From contig NZ_CP058988.1 in assembly GCF_019278565.1 (NCBI RefSeq), positions 2,356,001 through 2,420,000 on the forward strand: 64,000 bases of DNA. Direction: 5' to 3'. The first letter of the stretch is position 1. Every line of letters begins with the position of its first letter. The stretch is from Cellulophaga sp. HaHa_2_95 (GTDB taxonomy: Bacteria > Bacteroidota > Bacteroidia > Flavobacteriales > Flavobacteriaceae). A program made the translations under genes and the position numbers. The notes under the pieces are model-generated. The model saw only the letters and a list, made by a program, of their open reading frames with translations, was not told where the DNA came from and did no database searches. This document shows, in pieces, positions 17,674 to 27,162 of this stretch.

Positions 17674-18834
17674 TTAATAAGCCATTTTTACAATTTTCTC
17701 CGCATCTTGAGGGGTTAACGCTTGGCGCTCTCCTAATCCTAACCAACCACGATCTGTAAAACGTTTAGAAATTTCTTCGGCAGCACCGTCATAGTTATCA
17801 GTGTATTCAGATAATTTTGTTTTAATTCCTAATTGGTGGAAAAAAGCTTCTGTTTTCTCGATTCCGGCATAAGCCTTATCGTCAATACTTCCTTCCGTCA
17901 CATTCCAAACACGTTCTGCATACTGCGCTAATTTTTCTTTTTTAGCTTCAAAATTGTATTTGTAATGACTTGGTGCAACTACGGCTAAGGTTCTAGCATG
18001 ATCAATACCAAATAAAGCAGTTAATTCGTGACCCATCATATGTACTGCCCAATCTCCAGGAACTCCTTGTTGAATTAAACCGTTTAAAGCCATGGTACAA
18101 CTCCACATAAAGTTAGCGCCAGCTTCGTAATCCGTAGGATCTTTAATTACTTTTGGACCTACTTCAATTAAGGTTTGTAAAATACTTTCTGCAAATCTAT
18201 CTTGTAATAAACCGCCAACAGGGTAGGTCATATACTGTTCTAGAACATGTGTAAAAGCGTCAGTAACCCCGTTTACCAATTGGCATTCAGGAATAGATGT
18301 AATTACTAATGGATCTAAGATAGAGAAGGTAGGGAATAGTGCTGGTCCGCCCATAGCTAATTTCTCTTTAGTTTCCTCTCTTGTAATCACAAGTCCAGAA
18401 TTCATCTCAGAACCTGTAGCAGGTAAGGTAAGAACCGTTCCAAAAGGCATCCCTTTAGTTGGGCGCTCTTTATTTTTTAGCATTTCCCATGGTTCTGCTC
18501 CTTCGTATTCTGCAGCTGCTGATAAAAATTTAGTACCGTCAATTACAGAGCCACCACCTACGGCTAATAAGTACGTAATTTTCTCCTCTTTTATCACTTT
18601 CAAAGCATCCATTAACACCGCATACTCTGGATTTGCAGGAATACCTCCAAACTCAATAAGGTCAGTATTAGCCAAGGCAGTTTTTACTTGCTCGTAAATA
18701 CCATTCTTTTTAATACTTCCGCCACCAAAAAGCATAAGCACTTTAGCGTCAGCAGGAATTTCGTTTGTTAATTTTCCGATGGTATCCTTTCCAAAAATTA
18801 TTTTAGTAGGATTTTTATATTCAAAATTATTCAT
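17674..18834 (-). CDS. Iron-containing alcohol dehydrogenase (YqhD/BdhA-like)
   Basis: NADP-dependent aldehyde reductase of the type III alcohol dehydrogenase family. In 386 residues it has the dinucleotide-binding GGGSVIDGTKFLS, a second loop PATGSEMNSG, and metal ligands in VTDAFTHVLEQY, HMMGHELTALFG and DHARTLAVV. YqhD-type enzymes remove short toxic aldehydes such as acrolein and methylglyoxal, which fits its place between an enone-reductase-like gene and a DJ-1 gene in a TetR-controlled operon. Confidence 0.93.
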   Translation of the reverse strand: MNNFEYKNPTKIIFGKDTIGKLTNEIPADAKVLMLFGGGSIKKNGIYEQVKTALANTDLIEFGGIPANPEYAVLMDALKVIKEEKITYLLAVGGGSVIDGTKFLSAAAEYEGAEPWEMLKNKERPTKGMPFGTVLTLPATGSEMNSGLVITREETKEKLAMGGPALFPTFSILDPLVITSIPECQLVNGVTDAFTHVLEQYMTYPVGGLLQDRFAESILQTLIEVGPKVIKDPTDYEAGANFMWSCTMALNGLIQQGVPGDWAVHMMGHELTALFGIDHARTLAVVAPSHYKYNFEAKKEKLAQYAERVWNVTEGSIDDKAYAGIEKTEAFFHQLGIKTKLSEYTDNYDGAAEEISKRFTDRGWLGLGERQALTPQDAEKIVKMAY

Positions 18835-18866
18835 AGCTTTTTCTTAAATTTTCTTTTTCTCTTTAC

Positions 18867-19865
18867 TTAAATCTTCACAATCATTTTCCCTTTATTTTTC
18901 CCATCAAATAGGTCAAGAAAGGCACTAGGAATGTTATCAAAACCTTCTACTACAGTTTCCGTATATGTTAGTTTCCCTTCCGATAACCATATTGATAATT
19001 GTTTCATAGCTTCTGGGAATTTATCCGCATAATTAGAAACAATGAAACCTTGCATTAAAGCACTGTTCTTAACTAAAAAAGGTTGAACACTTACTCCTGT
19101 AGGAACCTCAGTACTGTTATATACAGAGATGGCTCCACAAATAATCATTCGGGCAAATCTGTTAATATTAAATAGCACTGCATCTGAAATAGGACCGCCA
19201 ACATTATCGAAATAGATATCTACCCCGTTTGGCGCTGCAGCTTTAATCGCCGCATTCATATCTTTAGTTTCGTTGTAATTGATTCCGGCATCAAAACCAA
19301 AATCTGAAGTAAGCATTTCAATTTTCTCATCAGAACCAGCAATCCCAATTACATGTAAGCCTAAAATCTTAGCAATTTGACCCACTACGCTCCCTACAGC
19401 ACCTGCAGCTCCAGAAATTACAATAGTTTCTCCTGCTTTAGGTTTTCCTATTTCCTGTAATCCCAAAAATGCCGTTAAGCCCGTCATTCCCAAAATACCT
19501 AAATAGGCACTTAAAGGAGCGAGGTCTTTATTTACTTTAGTCAAGCCTTCTCCATTAGACACTTGTTGTGTCTTCCATTCTAGCATTCCTGAAAGGTAAT
19601 CTCCTACTTGAAAAGTGGAGTGCTTAGATACAATTACTTTTGCTACAATCCCTGAACTTATAGGCTTACCTACTTCAAAAGGAGGTACATACGATTTAGC
19701 ATCGCTCATACGCCCTCTTAAATAAGGGTCCACGGAAACATAACTTGTTTCTAAAAGGAGCTCTCCGTCGTTGATGACCAATTTTTCATCACTCTGTGTA
19801 AATTCAAATTCAGAGGCTGTTGGTTTGCCCACAGGTCTTTGTTTTAATAATATCGTCTTATTCAT
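18867..19865 (-). CDS. NADP-dependent MDR oxidoreductase (CurA / prostaglandin reductase-like)
   Basis: Zinc-free medium-chain dehydrogenase/reductase that reduces carbon-carbon double bonds of enones and enals. The 332 residues include VDPYLRGRMSD near the N-terminus, GMTGLTAFLGLQEIG and the Rossmann loop VISGAAGAVGSVVGQIAKI, followed by YFDNVGG. The zinc-binding Cys cluster of alcohol dehydrogenases is absent, as expected for the group. Third gene of the operon, 11 bases after the nitroreductase. Confidence 0.92.
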   Translation of the reverse strand: MNKTILLKQRPVGKPTASEFEFTQSDEKLVINDGELLLETSYVSVDPYLRGRMSDAKSYVPPFEVGKPISSGIVAKVIVSKHSTFQVGDYLSGMLEWKTQQVSNGEGLTKVNKDLAPLSAYLGILGMTGLTAFLGLQEIGKPKAGETIVISGAAGAVGSVVGQIAKILGLHVIGIAGSDEKIEMLTSDFGFDAGINYNETKDMNAAIKAAAPNGVDIYFDNVGGPISDAVLFNINRFARMIICGAISVYNSTEVPTGVSVQPFLVKNSALMQGFIVSNYADKFPEAMKQLSIWLSEGKLTYTETVVEGFDNIPSAFLDLFDGKNKGKMIVKI

Positions 19866-19876
19866 CTTTACTTCTT

Positions 19877-20509
19877 TTATTCGATTACCGTTACTAAATC
19901 TTCAGTACTCTTACGTACTTTAACTAGATTTACTAACCAATCATTAGATTCATCTCTATATCCTATAGGTAACAATACAGCACTACGTAATCCTTTTTCT
20001 CTTAATCCTAAGATTTCATCTACGGCAGCAGGATCAAATCCTTCAATAGGAGTGGCATCTACGCCTTCAAAAGCAGCCGCAGTGATAGCTTGAGAAAAAG
20101 CAATGTAAGCTTGCTTGGCCGCATGGTTAAAGTTTTCTTCCGCATCTTTCTGAGGGTAAGAACTCAACAACATTTGACGGTAGTTTTCCCAGCCTTCATT
20201 TTCAAAACCTCTTATTTTGTTCGTTAAATCAAACATATAATTAATACGTTCTGCGGTGTAGGTATCCCAGGCAGCAAATACTAATAAATCAGAACAGTCT
20301 GTGATTACAGATTGGTTCCAAGCTACCGGTCTAATTTTTTCTTTTACTTCTTGATTTTTAATTACATAAATTTCAAAAGGTTGCAAGCCGCTAGAGGTAG
20401 GAGCAAGGCGTGCCGCTTCAATAATTCTATCTAATTTTTCTTGCGGTACTTTCTTACCATTCATTGCTTTTGCAGCGTATCTCCACTTCAATTTATCAAG
20501 TAATTCCAT
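19877..20509 (-). CDS. Nitroreductase-family NAD(P)H-dependent oxidoreductase
   Basis: FMN-dependent reductase (NfsB/YfkO-like) for nitro-compounds or quinones. The 210-residue protein begins LLDKLKWRYAAKAMNGKKV and has AARLAPTSSGLQPFEIYVI, the phosphate-binding N-terminal motif, and EGVDATPIEGFDPAAVDEILGL toward the C-terminus. It directly follows the tetR gene (35 bases) and is probably the first structural gene of the operon. Confidence 0.92.
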   Translation of the reverse strand: MELLDKLKWRYAAKAMNGKKVPQEKLDRIIEAARLAPTSSGLQPFEIYVIKNQEVKEKIRPVAWNQSVITDCSDLLVFAAWDTYTAERINYMFDLTNKIRGFENEGWENYRQMLLSSYPQKDAEENFNHAAKQAYIAFSQAITAAAFEGVDATPIEGFDPAAVDEILGLREKGLRSAVLLPIGYRDESNDWLVNLVKVRKSTEDLVTVIE

Positions 20510-20544
20510 CTGTATATTTAATTTAGGTTTTAGTATTTATTTTT

Positions 20545-21123
20545 TTATAATTTGATGCTGTCCCAAGCCGCTTGGTACGCTTCCGTAATTGTTTGTTTAT
20601 GTATAGAGCATTCCCCACGGTGTTGTGCTAACATTAAAAATGATAGCGGGTTGATGCTGTAGGCATACAATAGGTAATCAGAAATAGGTTTTATAACACC
20701 TTCTTCTTTTCCTCGGTGCCAAAGGTCTAAGAGTGGCTGCAAATGCTTAATACCTTCTTGTCTACTTGGTTCGTCTATCATTGGAGTATTATCGCATTGT
20801 GCTAAAAACATGGCCTCGTCAGGATCATTTAATTTAAAGTCGGCTATGCGGTTCCATATTAACTCAAATCCGGCTTCTACTTCCATGTTCGTTGTAAATG
20901 TTTCAAAAGCATATGCAGAAAAAGCAGTTTTTACTTCTAGGTACACTTTATTCACTAAGTCTTGTTTGCTTTCGAAAAACAAGTAAATGGTTGCGGGAGA
21001 TACGTTTGCCATTTTGGCAATTTTAGACATAGGAGCAGCGTGGAAACCATCGTTGTTTACTAAACAGATAGTTGCTTTTACTAGCGCTTCTCTTTTGTCT
21101 TTACTTTTTTGAAGTTTTGCCAT
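20545..21123 (-). CDS. TetR/AcrR family transcriptional regulator
   Basis: Repressor heading the redox operon. The 192 residues have an N-terminal helix-turn-helix (MSKIAKMANVSPATIYLFF, about 26-44) and a helical ligand-binding C-terminal half. A perfect 14-base palindrome lies 36-49 bases upstream of its start codon, next to a TATCTTTG -7 box, pointing to autoregulation and control of the four genes behind it. The inducer is probably an electrophile or aldehyde handled by those enzymes (inference). Confidence 0.93.
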   Translation of the reverse strand: MAKLQKSKDKREALVKATICLVNNDGFHAAPMSKIAKMANVSPATIYLFFESKQDLVNKVYLEVKTAFSAYAFETFTTNMEVEAGFELIWNRIADFKLNDPDEAMFLAQCDNTPMIDEPSRQEGIKHLQPLLDLWHRGKEEGVIKPISDYLLYAYSINPLSFLMLAQHRGECSIHKQTITEAYQAAWDSIKL

Positions 21124-21141
21124 AGTTGTATTATTCTAATA

Positions 21142-21172
21142 CAAAGATATAATTAAAAAATGAACGTTCATT
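21142..21172 (-). promoter_or_regulatory. tetR operon promoter with palindromic operator
   Basis: The minus-strand -7 box TATCTTTG is at 21149-21142. A perfect palindrome AATGAACGTTCATT occupies 21159-21172, where the -33 element would lie, and no TTG is found there. Operator over promoter is the usual layout for TetR autoregulation. Confidence 0.7.
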
Positions 21173-21331
21173 CTTTTTTAAGAATCTTTAACAATTAATT
21201 AAGTGTAAAAAATACATTTATAAAGAATATCCATGGTATATTTAGTGCAAGAAAATAAGGAATGAGCTTGTGCTGAAATAGGGTGCAAGTTGCAGTTTAT
21301 GATTTGGTTATAGTGTGATATCGGAAGAATA

Positions 21332-22153
21332 ATGAACGAAAAAGAAATTAAAAAATATAGTAAGATCTCTAGTACCGAAAGTATAAAAATTGTTCCTTTT
21401 GATATTCAGAAGCGGTATACCAGCCCTCATAAACATGATAAATATTTAGAGATTGTTTATTTTATAAAAGGTTCTGGTGCACATTATTTAGATTTTGAAA
21501 AATTTGAAATTACGCCACATTCTATTTTTTTCATTAAAAAAGAAGAAGTTCACCATTGGGAAATTACCACAGAACCTGTAGGTTATGTAATATTGATAAA
21601 AGAATCGTTTTTAGCACATAGCTTAGATGATACGATCCCTAAGCAATTACTACAATTAACAAGCTCACAACGTATACAGGCAGATGAAAATGATTACTCC
21701 CTATTCGCATTATTTTCTGCTTTAACCTGGGAAATGCATCAAAAAAATGTGCTGCAACAGGTTATTGAAGGCGGCTTAAAGGCAATACTTGCTAAAATGG
21801 TAAGTTACACCGATGCTTCACAAGCAGAGACAACAGATAAATCGGTCTTGTTTTTAAATTTATTGTCAGAAAAATTAGTAAATAGTGTCTCCTATTATGC
21901 GGGTTTACTACATACTAGTGCTCAAAACCTTAATGTGGTCTCACAGAAGGCATTTGGCAAAACGGCTTCAGAGGTTATTGCCGTACATATGATTAAAGAA
22001 ATAAAAAGGCAATTGATCTATACGAACAAATCTATTAATGCGATTGCTTATGACTTATCGTTTAAAGACACCTCTCATTTTACAAAATACTTTAAAAGGT
22101 ATGCTTCCTTGACACCACTACAATATCGCAAAAAAGCGATTTTAGAAGTTTAA
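21332..22153 (+). CDS. AraC family transcriptional regulator
   Basis: The 273 residues comprise an N-terminal cupin-like sensing domain (SPHKHDKYLEIVYFI, EVHHWEI) and a C-terminal double helix-turn-helix (SAQNLNVVSQKAFGKTASEVI, then SINAIAYDLSFKDTSHFTKYFKRYASLTPLQYRK). It is divergent from the tetR operon across 208 bases and is followed by the TonB receptor gene 84 bases downstream on the same strand, which is its most likely target. The ligand is unknown. Confidence 0.92.
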   Translation: MNEKEIKKYSKISSTESIKIVPFDIQKRYTSPHKHDKYLEIVYFIKGSGAHYLDFEKFEITPHSIFFIKKEEVHHWEITTEPVGYVILIKESFLAHSLDDTIPKQLLQLTSSQRIQADENDYSLFALFSALTWEMHQKNVLQQVIEGGLKAILAKMVSYTDASQAETTDKSVLFLNLLSEKLVNSVSYYAGLLHTSAQNLNVVSQKAFGKTASEVIAVHMIKEIKRQLIYTNKSINAIAYDLSFKDTSHFTKYFKRYASLTPLQYRKKAILEV

Positions 22154-22237
22154 ACCATTTCTTATTCAAATACACCAAATTTTTTGGAGGACGCGCTGAT
22201 AGATTTGCAGAAGCAAACAAAATCAATAAAATTACCC

Positions 22238-24748
22238 ATGAAAACTAGTTTAAAACTGTTGTGGATACCTTTTCTAATATTCTCTCAAAATATTTTAGCT
22301 CAAATCACAGGAACAATTGTTGATGTTACCAATGAAGAGCCTTTAGAGTATGCAACTGCAGCAATTTTTTCTCAAAAAGACAGTGTTTTGGTAACGGGGG
22401 TAATCACTTCTCAAGAGGGTACTTTTATTATTAATAACATCTCGCCAGAAACTTATTATTTAGAGGTATCGTTTCTAGGGTATGCTCCCGAAATTATTTC
22501 CAATATTGTGATTACAAAAGATAATTTGGCTCACAATATTGGAGTTGTAGGTTTGACCCTTGGAAACCAATTAAACGAAGTCGTTATCCAAGGAGAAAGA
22601 GCCACTGTTATTCACAAAATAGACCGTCAGGTATTTGACCCTAAGAAATTTCAAAATAGTCAAGGCGGGAATGCTATTGCTATGATTAAAAATATTCCTT
22701 CGATCGCAGTAGATGGTCTTGGTGAAATTAGTGTTCGCGGTAGCAAAGGTTTTGCCATTCTTATTAATGGAAAGCCTACCCAAGGTGATGCTTCGGCTAT
22801 TTTGGCACAACTGCCCGCAAATGCCTTACAATCGGTAGAGTTAATTACCGCGCCTTCCGCAAAGTATGATCCAGAAGGTAAAGGCGGAATCATAAACATT
22901 ATTACAAAGAAAGGTGCTACGAATGGCATGTTTACACAAATGAATCTTCGAGGAGCGTTTCCTTCTATTCAAGACTATGATGCGCAAGAAGCGGCACAAC
23001 GCTACGGGGTTGATGCTACTTTAAATAAGCGTACCGATCATTGGAATATTTCTGCCGGCGCTAGTTACCAGCGCAATGATAAAACGGGTAGGAGAGAGGG
23101 AGATGTTTTTATCATCAACCAAGCAGAAAATAAGCAAACATTTTTACCCTCAGACGGGGAACGTAGTTTTGATGATATTAGTTATAACGGGCGCTTCAAC
23201 GTAGATTTTACGCCCAATACATCAGACAGTTATAGTGTAGGCTTTTACGCAGGGAAACATACGGTAGATCGTTTAGCAGATATCGATTATTATGATAATA
23301 ATGCTGTAACGCCCATAGGTAGTGAGGATAGAATATATACATTTCAATACTTCAATCATAATTTGAGAACACGTAAGGGCGATTTTGCCCTTGGTAGTTT
23401 TGATTATTCGCATGTATTCTCTAACGAATCTAAATTTTCTGCTTCCTTATTATATGAATATACATTCCTTGGTGGCCCTACGGTTAATGAAAATTTAGGA
23501 AGTATAGACCGTAGTGTATTGTTTCAGCAAGAATACAACACTAATGATAATCCGTTAAAGGGCTACCGAGCATCTATTGATTATCAATGGAAACCCTTTT
23601 CTTTAGGGGTTTTAGAAACAGGGTATCAATACAGAGATTTGGACCATACGGGAGAATTTGTTTACGAACGTGACGGTGTATTAGTGCCCGAATTTTCTAG
23701 TGATATTAGCTTGCAAAGAACGCTCCACTCAGGATACGCGCAGCTTACAGGAACAAAAGGTAAATGGGATTATGCTGGGGGTACTCGTTTAGAGGCTATG
23801 AATAGGAAGTATTCAGAAGATTTAAAGACGGCAGCCCCAAAAGAAACCTATACCTTAGATTTCGTAAAATTATTTCCTTCTGCATCGCTACAATACGCTT
23901 TGTCCGAGGATTCTGATATAAAGACCGCCTATAGTAAGCGTGTAGAAAGAACTACGACTTTGAAAATGAATAGTTTTGCAGAACGTGAACATTCTGAAGT
24001 TTTTGAACAGGGAGATAATCAGTTGAAACCAGAATTTATAGACTTACTAGAATTGGGGTATGTCAAGAAATTTGATGGCAATACGACCCTCAATGCGACC
24101 GCTTACTATAGACACGTGAATAATGTAATTAATAGGGTGAACACCTTAGCTTACCAAGCTAATGGAGCTGTATTAGATAGTATTTTAAATAGGGTGTATT
24201 CCAATGTAGGAAAGAGTAATGCCTTAGGTTTAGAAATAGGAGCGCAGCTGCAACCTATAAATAATTGGTCTACTTATTTAGGAGCAAATGTTTACAGCTA
24301 TGCCATTGATGGTCTGTTTACTTTTGAGCATCGAGATGGTATTACTAGAGATTATGTGGTGGCTACGGAGGCTACTATTTTTTCAATGAACTTAAACGCT
24401 ACCTATTCTTTTTGGGAAAATGCTTCTTTGCAATTTACCTTCAATTACCTGTCACAAACCAATACGGCTCAAGGAGAAGATTCCGAATTTTACACCCCTA
24501 ATTTAGCCTTAAAAAAATCTTTCCTACAAGGCAAACTCAACGCTGTAGTGCAATGGCAAAATATGGATATGGGCTTATTAAAATCAAACGAACAGCGGAT
24601 TACCACATTCAAGACAGGGGAATTTTATACCACCACCAACTACAGGTATGAGGTAGATATGGTGTCGTTAAATCTTTCGTATACCTTTAATAACAATAAA
24701 AACAAAGCTAAGTTTATAAAAAGTGAATTCGGAGAAAAGGAGTTTTAA
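22238..24748 (+). CDS. TonB-dependent receptor / outer-membrane beta-barrel protein
   Basis: Outer-membrane protein of 836 residues. I start at 22238, which gives a clean signal peptide (SLKLLWIPFLIFSQNILA); an upstream in-frame ATG adds 18 polar residues. After the signal comes a carboxypeptidase-regulatory-like domain (ITGTIVDVTNEEPLEYATA), a plug domain (NAIAMIKNIPSIAVDGLGEISVRG with the GKGGIINIITKK turn), then a beta barrel of the OMP_b-brl_3 type. No SusD partner follows, so it is a siderophore, metal or small-molecule type and not a SusC pair. An AraC regulator precedes it. Confidence 0.9.
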   Translation: MKTSLKLLWIPFLIFSQNILAQITGTIVDVTNEEPLEYATAAIFSQKDSVLVTGVITSQEGTFIINNISPETYYLEVSFLGYAPEIISNIVITKDNLAHNIGVVGLTLGNQLNEVVIQGERATVIHKIDRQVFDPKKFQNSQGGNAIAMIKNIPSIAVDGLGEISVRGSKGFAILINGKPTQGDASAILAQLPANALQSVELITAPSAKYDPEGKGGIINIITKKGATNGMFTQMNLRGAFPSIQDYDAQEAAQRYGVDATLNKRTDHWNISAGASYQRNDKTGRREGDVFIINQAENKQTFLPSDGERSFDDISYNGRFNVDFTPNTSDSYSVGFYAGKHTVDRLADIDYYDNNAVTPIGSEDRIYTFQYFNHNLRTRKGDFALGSFDYSHVFSNESKFSASLLYEYTFLGGPTVNENLGSIDRSVLFQQEYNTNDNPLKGYRASIDYQWKPFSLGVLETGYQYRDLDHTGEFVYERDGVLVPEFSSDISLQRTLHSGYAQLTGTKGKWDYAGGTRLEAMNRKYSEDLKTAAPKETYTLDFVKLFPSASLQYALSEDSDIKTAYSKRVERTTTLKMNSFAEREHSEVFEQGDNQLKPEFIDLLELGYVKKFDGNTTLNATAYYRHVNNVINRVNTLAYQANGAVLDSILNRVYSNVGKSNALGLEIGAQLQPINNWSTYLGANVYSYAIDGLFTFEHRDGITRDYVVATEATIFSMNLNATYSFWENASLQFTFNYLSQTNTAQGEDSEFYTPNLALKKSFLQGKLNAVVQWQNMDMGLLKSNEQRITTFKTGEFYTTTNYRYEVDMVSLNLSYTFNNNKNKAKFIKSEFGEKEF

Positions 24749-24915
24749 CGAAATCTCATATTAAATAATAAAATTAATCATTAGTTAGCATAGCTGTAGT
24801 ATTTAGGTTTAAAAAATAGTTTTAACTTTAGGAAATTACCTTTTTCGTTAAGGAATTGAATTCTTCTCGACTAAAAATAAAATCAATAGAGCAAAATGTA
24901 ATTTTTACAAGCATT

Positions 24916-24923
24916 TACATTTG
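24916..24923 (+). promoter_or_regulatory. Possible -7 box of the egtB-egtD operon
   Basis: TACATTTG matches TAnnTTTG and lies 20 bases before the egtB ATG; no good -33 TTG is seen at the right distance, so this is a weak call. Confidence 0.35.
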
Positions 24924-24943
24924 ATTCGTTAGGACCTATTTAA

Positions 24944-26101
24944 ATGACCAACTACGAGTTAATACATCAATTTGAAAAAACACGAGCGCATTCCGTAGCC
25001 CTATGTGCGCCACTCGCGCCAGAAGATTACAATTCACAGCCCGTTGCTTTTGCAAGTCCACCAAAATGGCATTTAGCACATATTACGTGGTTTTTTGAGG
25101 AAATGATTCTCAAGAAATACGACGAAAGCTATGTTATTTTCAACAAAGATTTTTCATACCTTTTTAATAGCTATTACCAAACCGTAGGCGAAAGGGCCGC
25201 GCGTTCTCTCAGAGGAGCCATGACCAGACCGCTTATTGAGGAAATTTATAGTTATAGAACCTACGTAGATAAGCACATTGTTGCCCTTTTAAAATCTAAA
25301 TTATCCTTAGAGATAGAAACGCTAGTAACCTTAGGTATTCAGCATGAGCAGCAACACCAAGAATTGTTACTCACGGACTTAAAACATACGTTTTCTTTCA
25401 ATCCGCTTCATCCTGTTTACCATGAAAAATTTAATCTGGTTCAGGATACTAACAACGAAGAGGGTTGGTTAGCCATGCCCGAAGGTATTTATGAAATTGG
25501 CCATCAAGGTGATGGATTTTGTTTTGATAATGAACTAGGAAGGCATAAGGTTTTTTTACATGATTACCAGTTGTCTAAAGGTTTAGTAACCAATGGCGAT
25601 TTCATAGCTTTTATAGCTGCTGGCGGGTATCAAGAATTTAAATATTGGTTAGATGAAGGATGGTCTTGGGTACAAGAAGAAAAGATTACGGCACCACTTT
25701 ATTGGATACAGAAAGATGGAACTTGGTTTTACTACACGCTAGCAGGTTTAAAGCCTGTAGATGTAGATGCTATACTCTCTCATGTTTCTTTCTATGAAGC
25801 GCAAGCTTTTGCAACGTTTAAGAATATGAGACTCCCAACAGAATTTGAATGGGAAGCAGCATCAGAAAAATTTAATTGGGGAAAACGATGGGAGTGGACT
25901 TATTCTGCTTACGTGCCTTATCCTAATTTTAAAATTGCCGATGGCGCTGTAGGAGAATACAATGGCAAATTTATGATCAATACCATGGTACTTCGTGGTA
26001 GCTCTGTAGCTACTAGTGAAGGTCATGAAAGAAATACATATAGAAACTTTTTTCACCCAAAATATAGATGGCAGTACACAGGAATCAGACTAGCGAAATA
26101 A
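24944..26101 (+). CDS. egtB: Ergothioneine biosynthesis sulfoxide synthase EgtB
   Basis: Non-haem iron oxygenase that joins a thiol (cysteine or gamma-glutamylcysteine) to hercynine and forms the sulfoxide. The 385-residue protein has an N-terminal DinB-like helical domain with the iron ligands in KWHLAHITWFFEE and GIQHEQQHQELLLTDLKH, then a formylglycine-generating-enzyme-type domain (IGHQGDGFCFDNELGRHKV, LPTEFEWEAA, GHERNTYRNFFHP). Its 3' end overlaps egtD by 34 bases in another reading frame. No egtA, egtC or egtE is present, so the sulfur donor is probably free cysteine (inference). Confidence 0.93.
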   Translation: MTNYELIHQFEKTRAHSVALCAPLAPEDYNSQPVAFASPPKWHLAHITWFFEEMILKKYDESYVIFNKDFSYLFNSYYQTVGERAARSLRGAMTRPLIEEIYSYRTYVDKHIVALLKSKLSLEIETLVTLGIQHEQQHQELLLTDLKHTFSFNPLHPVYHEKFNLVQDTNNEEGWLAMPEGIYEIGHQGDGFCFDNELGRHKVFLHDYQLSKGLVTNGDFIAFIAAGGYQEFKYWLDEGWSWVQEEKITAPLYWIQKDGTWFYYTLAGLKPVDVDAILSHVSFYEAQAFATFKNMRLPTEFEWEAASEKFNWGKRWEWTYSAYVPYPNFKIADGAVGEYNGKFMINTMVLRGSSVATSEGHERNTYRNFFHPKYRWQYTGIRLAK

Positions 26102-27051
26102 CTATTGATACAGCATTTTTAAGGCATGTTGACTTAGGACTTAATAGTAATCCTAAATTTTTATCATCGCGTTATTTTTATGATGAAATAGGCGATAAGC
26201 TCTTTGTTAAAATAATGAATCTTCCAGAATATTATTTGACCCGGGCAGAGCATGAAATTTTAAGAGAGCAGAATAATGCTATTATCAGTGCCTTAGGGGT
26301 AACGAAAGACACGTATTTTGAGCTGATAGAATTGGGTGCAGGAGACGGTACAAAGACCAAAGAGTTACTAAAGCCTTTAGTAGCCCAAGGTTTCAAGTTT
26401 GATTACCTACCCATAGATATTTCACAACATGCGCTAGACGATCTAGAAGAAAATCTAAAAAAGGAAATCCCTAATCTTTCTGTAAAAACACAACAGGGAG
26501 ACTATTTTGGGGTTTTAGAGAGTTTTAAGAACAGTGAGCACCCTAAAGTGGTGCTTTTCCTAGGATCTAATTTAGGGAACATGGAAGATGATGAGGCCGC
26601 TAGTTTCATGGAGCAGCTTTCTGACAACTTAACTGCAAACGATAAACTTTTTTTGGGACTTGATTGTATTAAGCCATCGGATGTAGTATTACCAGCATAT
26701 AATGATACGCAAGGCGTCACCGCTGCATTTAATCTAAATTTACTGACTCGAATTAATAAAGAGTTTGGTGCAGAATTTGATATTTGGAACTTTAAGCACG
26801 CGCCAGAGTATGATGAGCAATCTGGAATTGCCAAAAGCTTTTTGGTCAGTAAGAAAACCCAAAAAGTGTGGATAGCTGCATTAGACCAGCATATTTCTTT
26901 TGAGCAAGGAGAAAAGATACACACCGAGATTTCTAGAAAATATGATGCAGAAATTCTAAAGGCTATTTTAGCGGAAACAGCGATGGTCATTCAAACCAAA
27001 TTTACGGATAGCCATAACTATTTTGCTGATTATGTAGTAGTTAAAAAATAG
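26068..27051 (+). CDS. egtD: L-histidine N-alpha-methyltransferase EgtD
   Basis: SAM-dependent enzyme making hercynine (trimethylhistidine), the first step of ergothioneine synthesis. In 327 residues it has LSSRYFYDEIGDKLF and LPEYYLTRAEHEIL near the start, the SAM loop LIELGAGDGTKTKELL, and FLGSNLGNMEDDEA. The ATG lies 34 bases inside egtB, a +2 frame overlap that implies coupled translation. Together the pair gives a minimal ergothioneine cassette, an antioxidant function in keeping with the redox operon 5 kb upstream. Confidence 0.95.
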   Translation: MAVHRNQTSEITIDTAFLRHVDLGLNSNPKFLSSRYFYDEIGDKLFVKIMNLPEYYLTRAEHEILREQNNAIISALGVTKDTYFELIELGAGDGTKTKELLKPLVAQGFKFDYLPIDISQHALDDLEENLKKEIPNLSVKTQQGDYFGVLESFKNSEHPKVVLFLGSNLGNMEDDEAASFMEQLSDNLTANDKLFLGLDCIKPSDVVLPAYNDTQGVTAAFNLNLLTRINKEFGAEFDIWNFKHAPEYDEQSGIAKSFLVSKKTQKVWIAALDQHISFEQGEKIHTEISRKYDAEILKAILAETAMVIQTKFTDSHNYFADYVVVKK

Positions 27052-27162
27052 CTGTAAAATTATTTTTGAAAGTAGTGGTTCTTCTTTTTTTAGAGCTTTG
27101 AAATGTGGAATTAAATCAGGCTAATTTCCTATATTTACAGGGACTAATTTTAAAATAATTAC

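Noticed and set aside
26502..26990. 162-codon open frame on the minus strand inside egtD
   Set aside because: egtD is certain on the plus strand, and the antisense translation is low-complexity Ser/Lys/Phe-rich.
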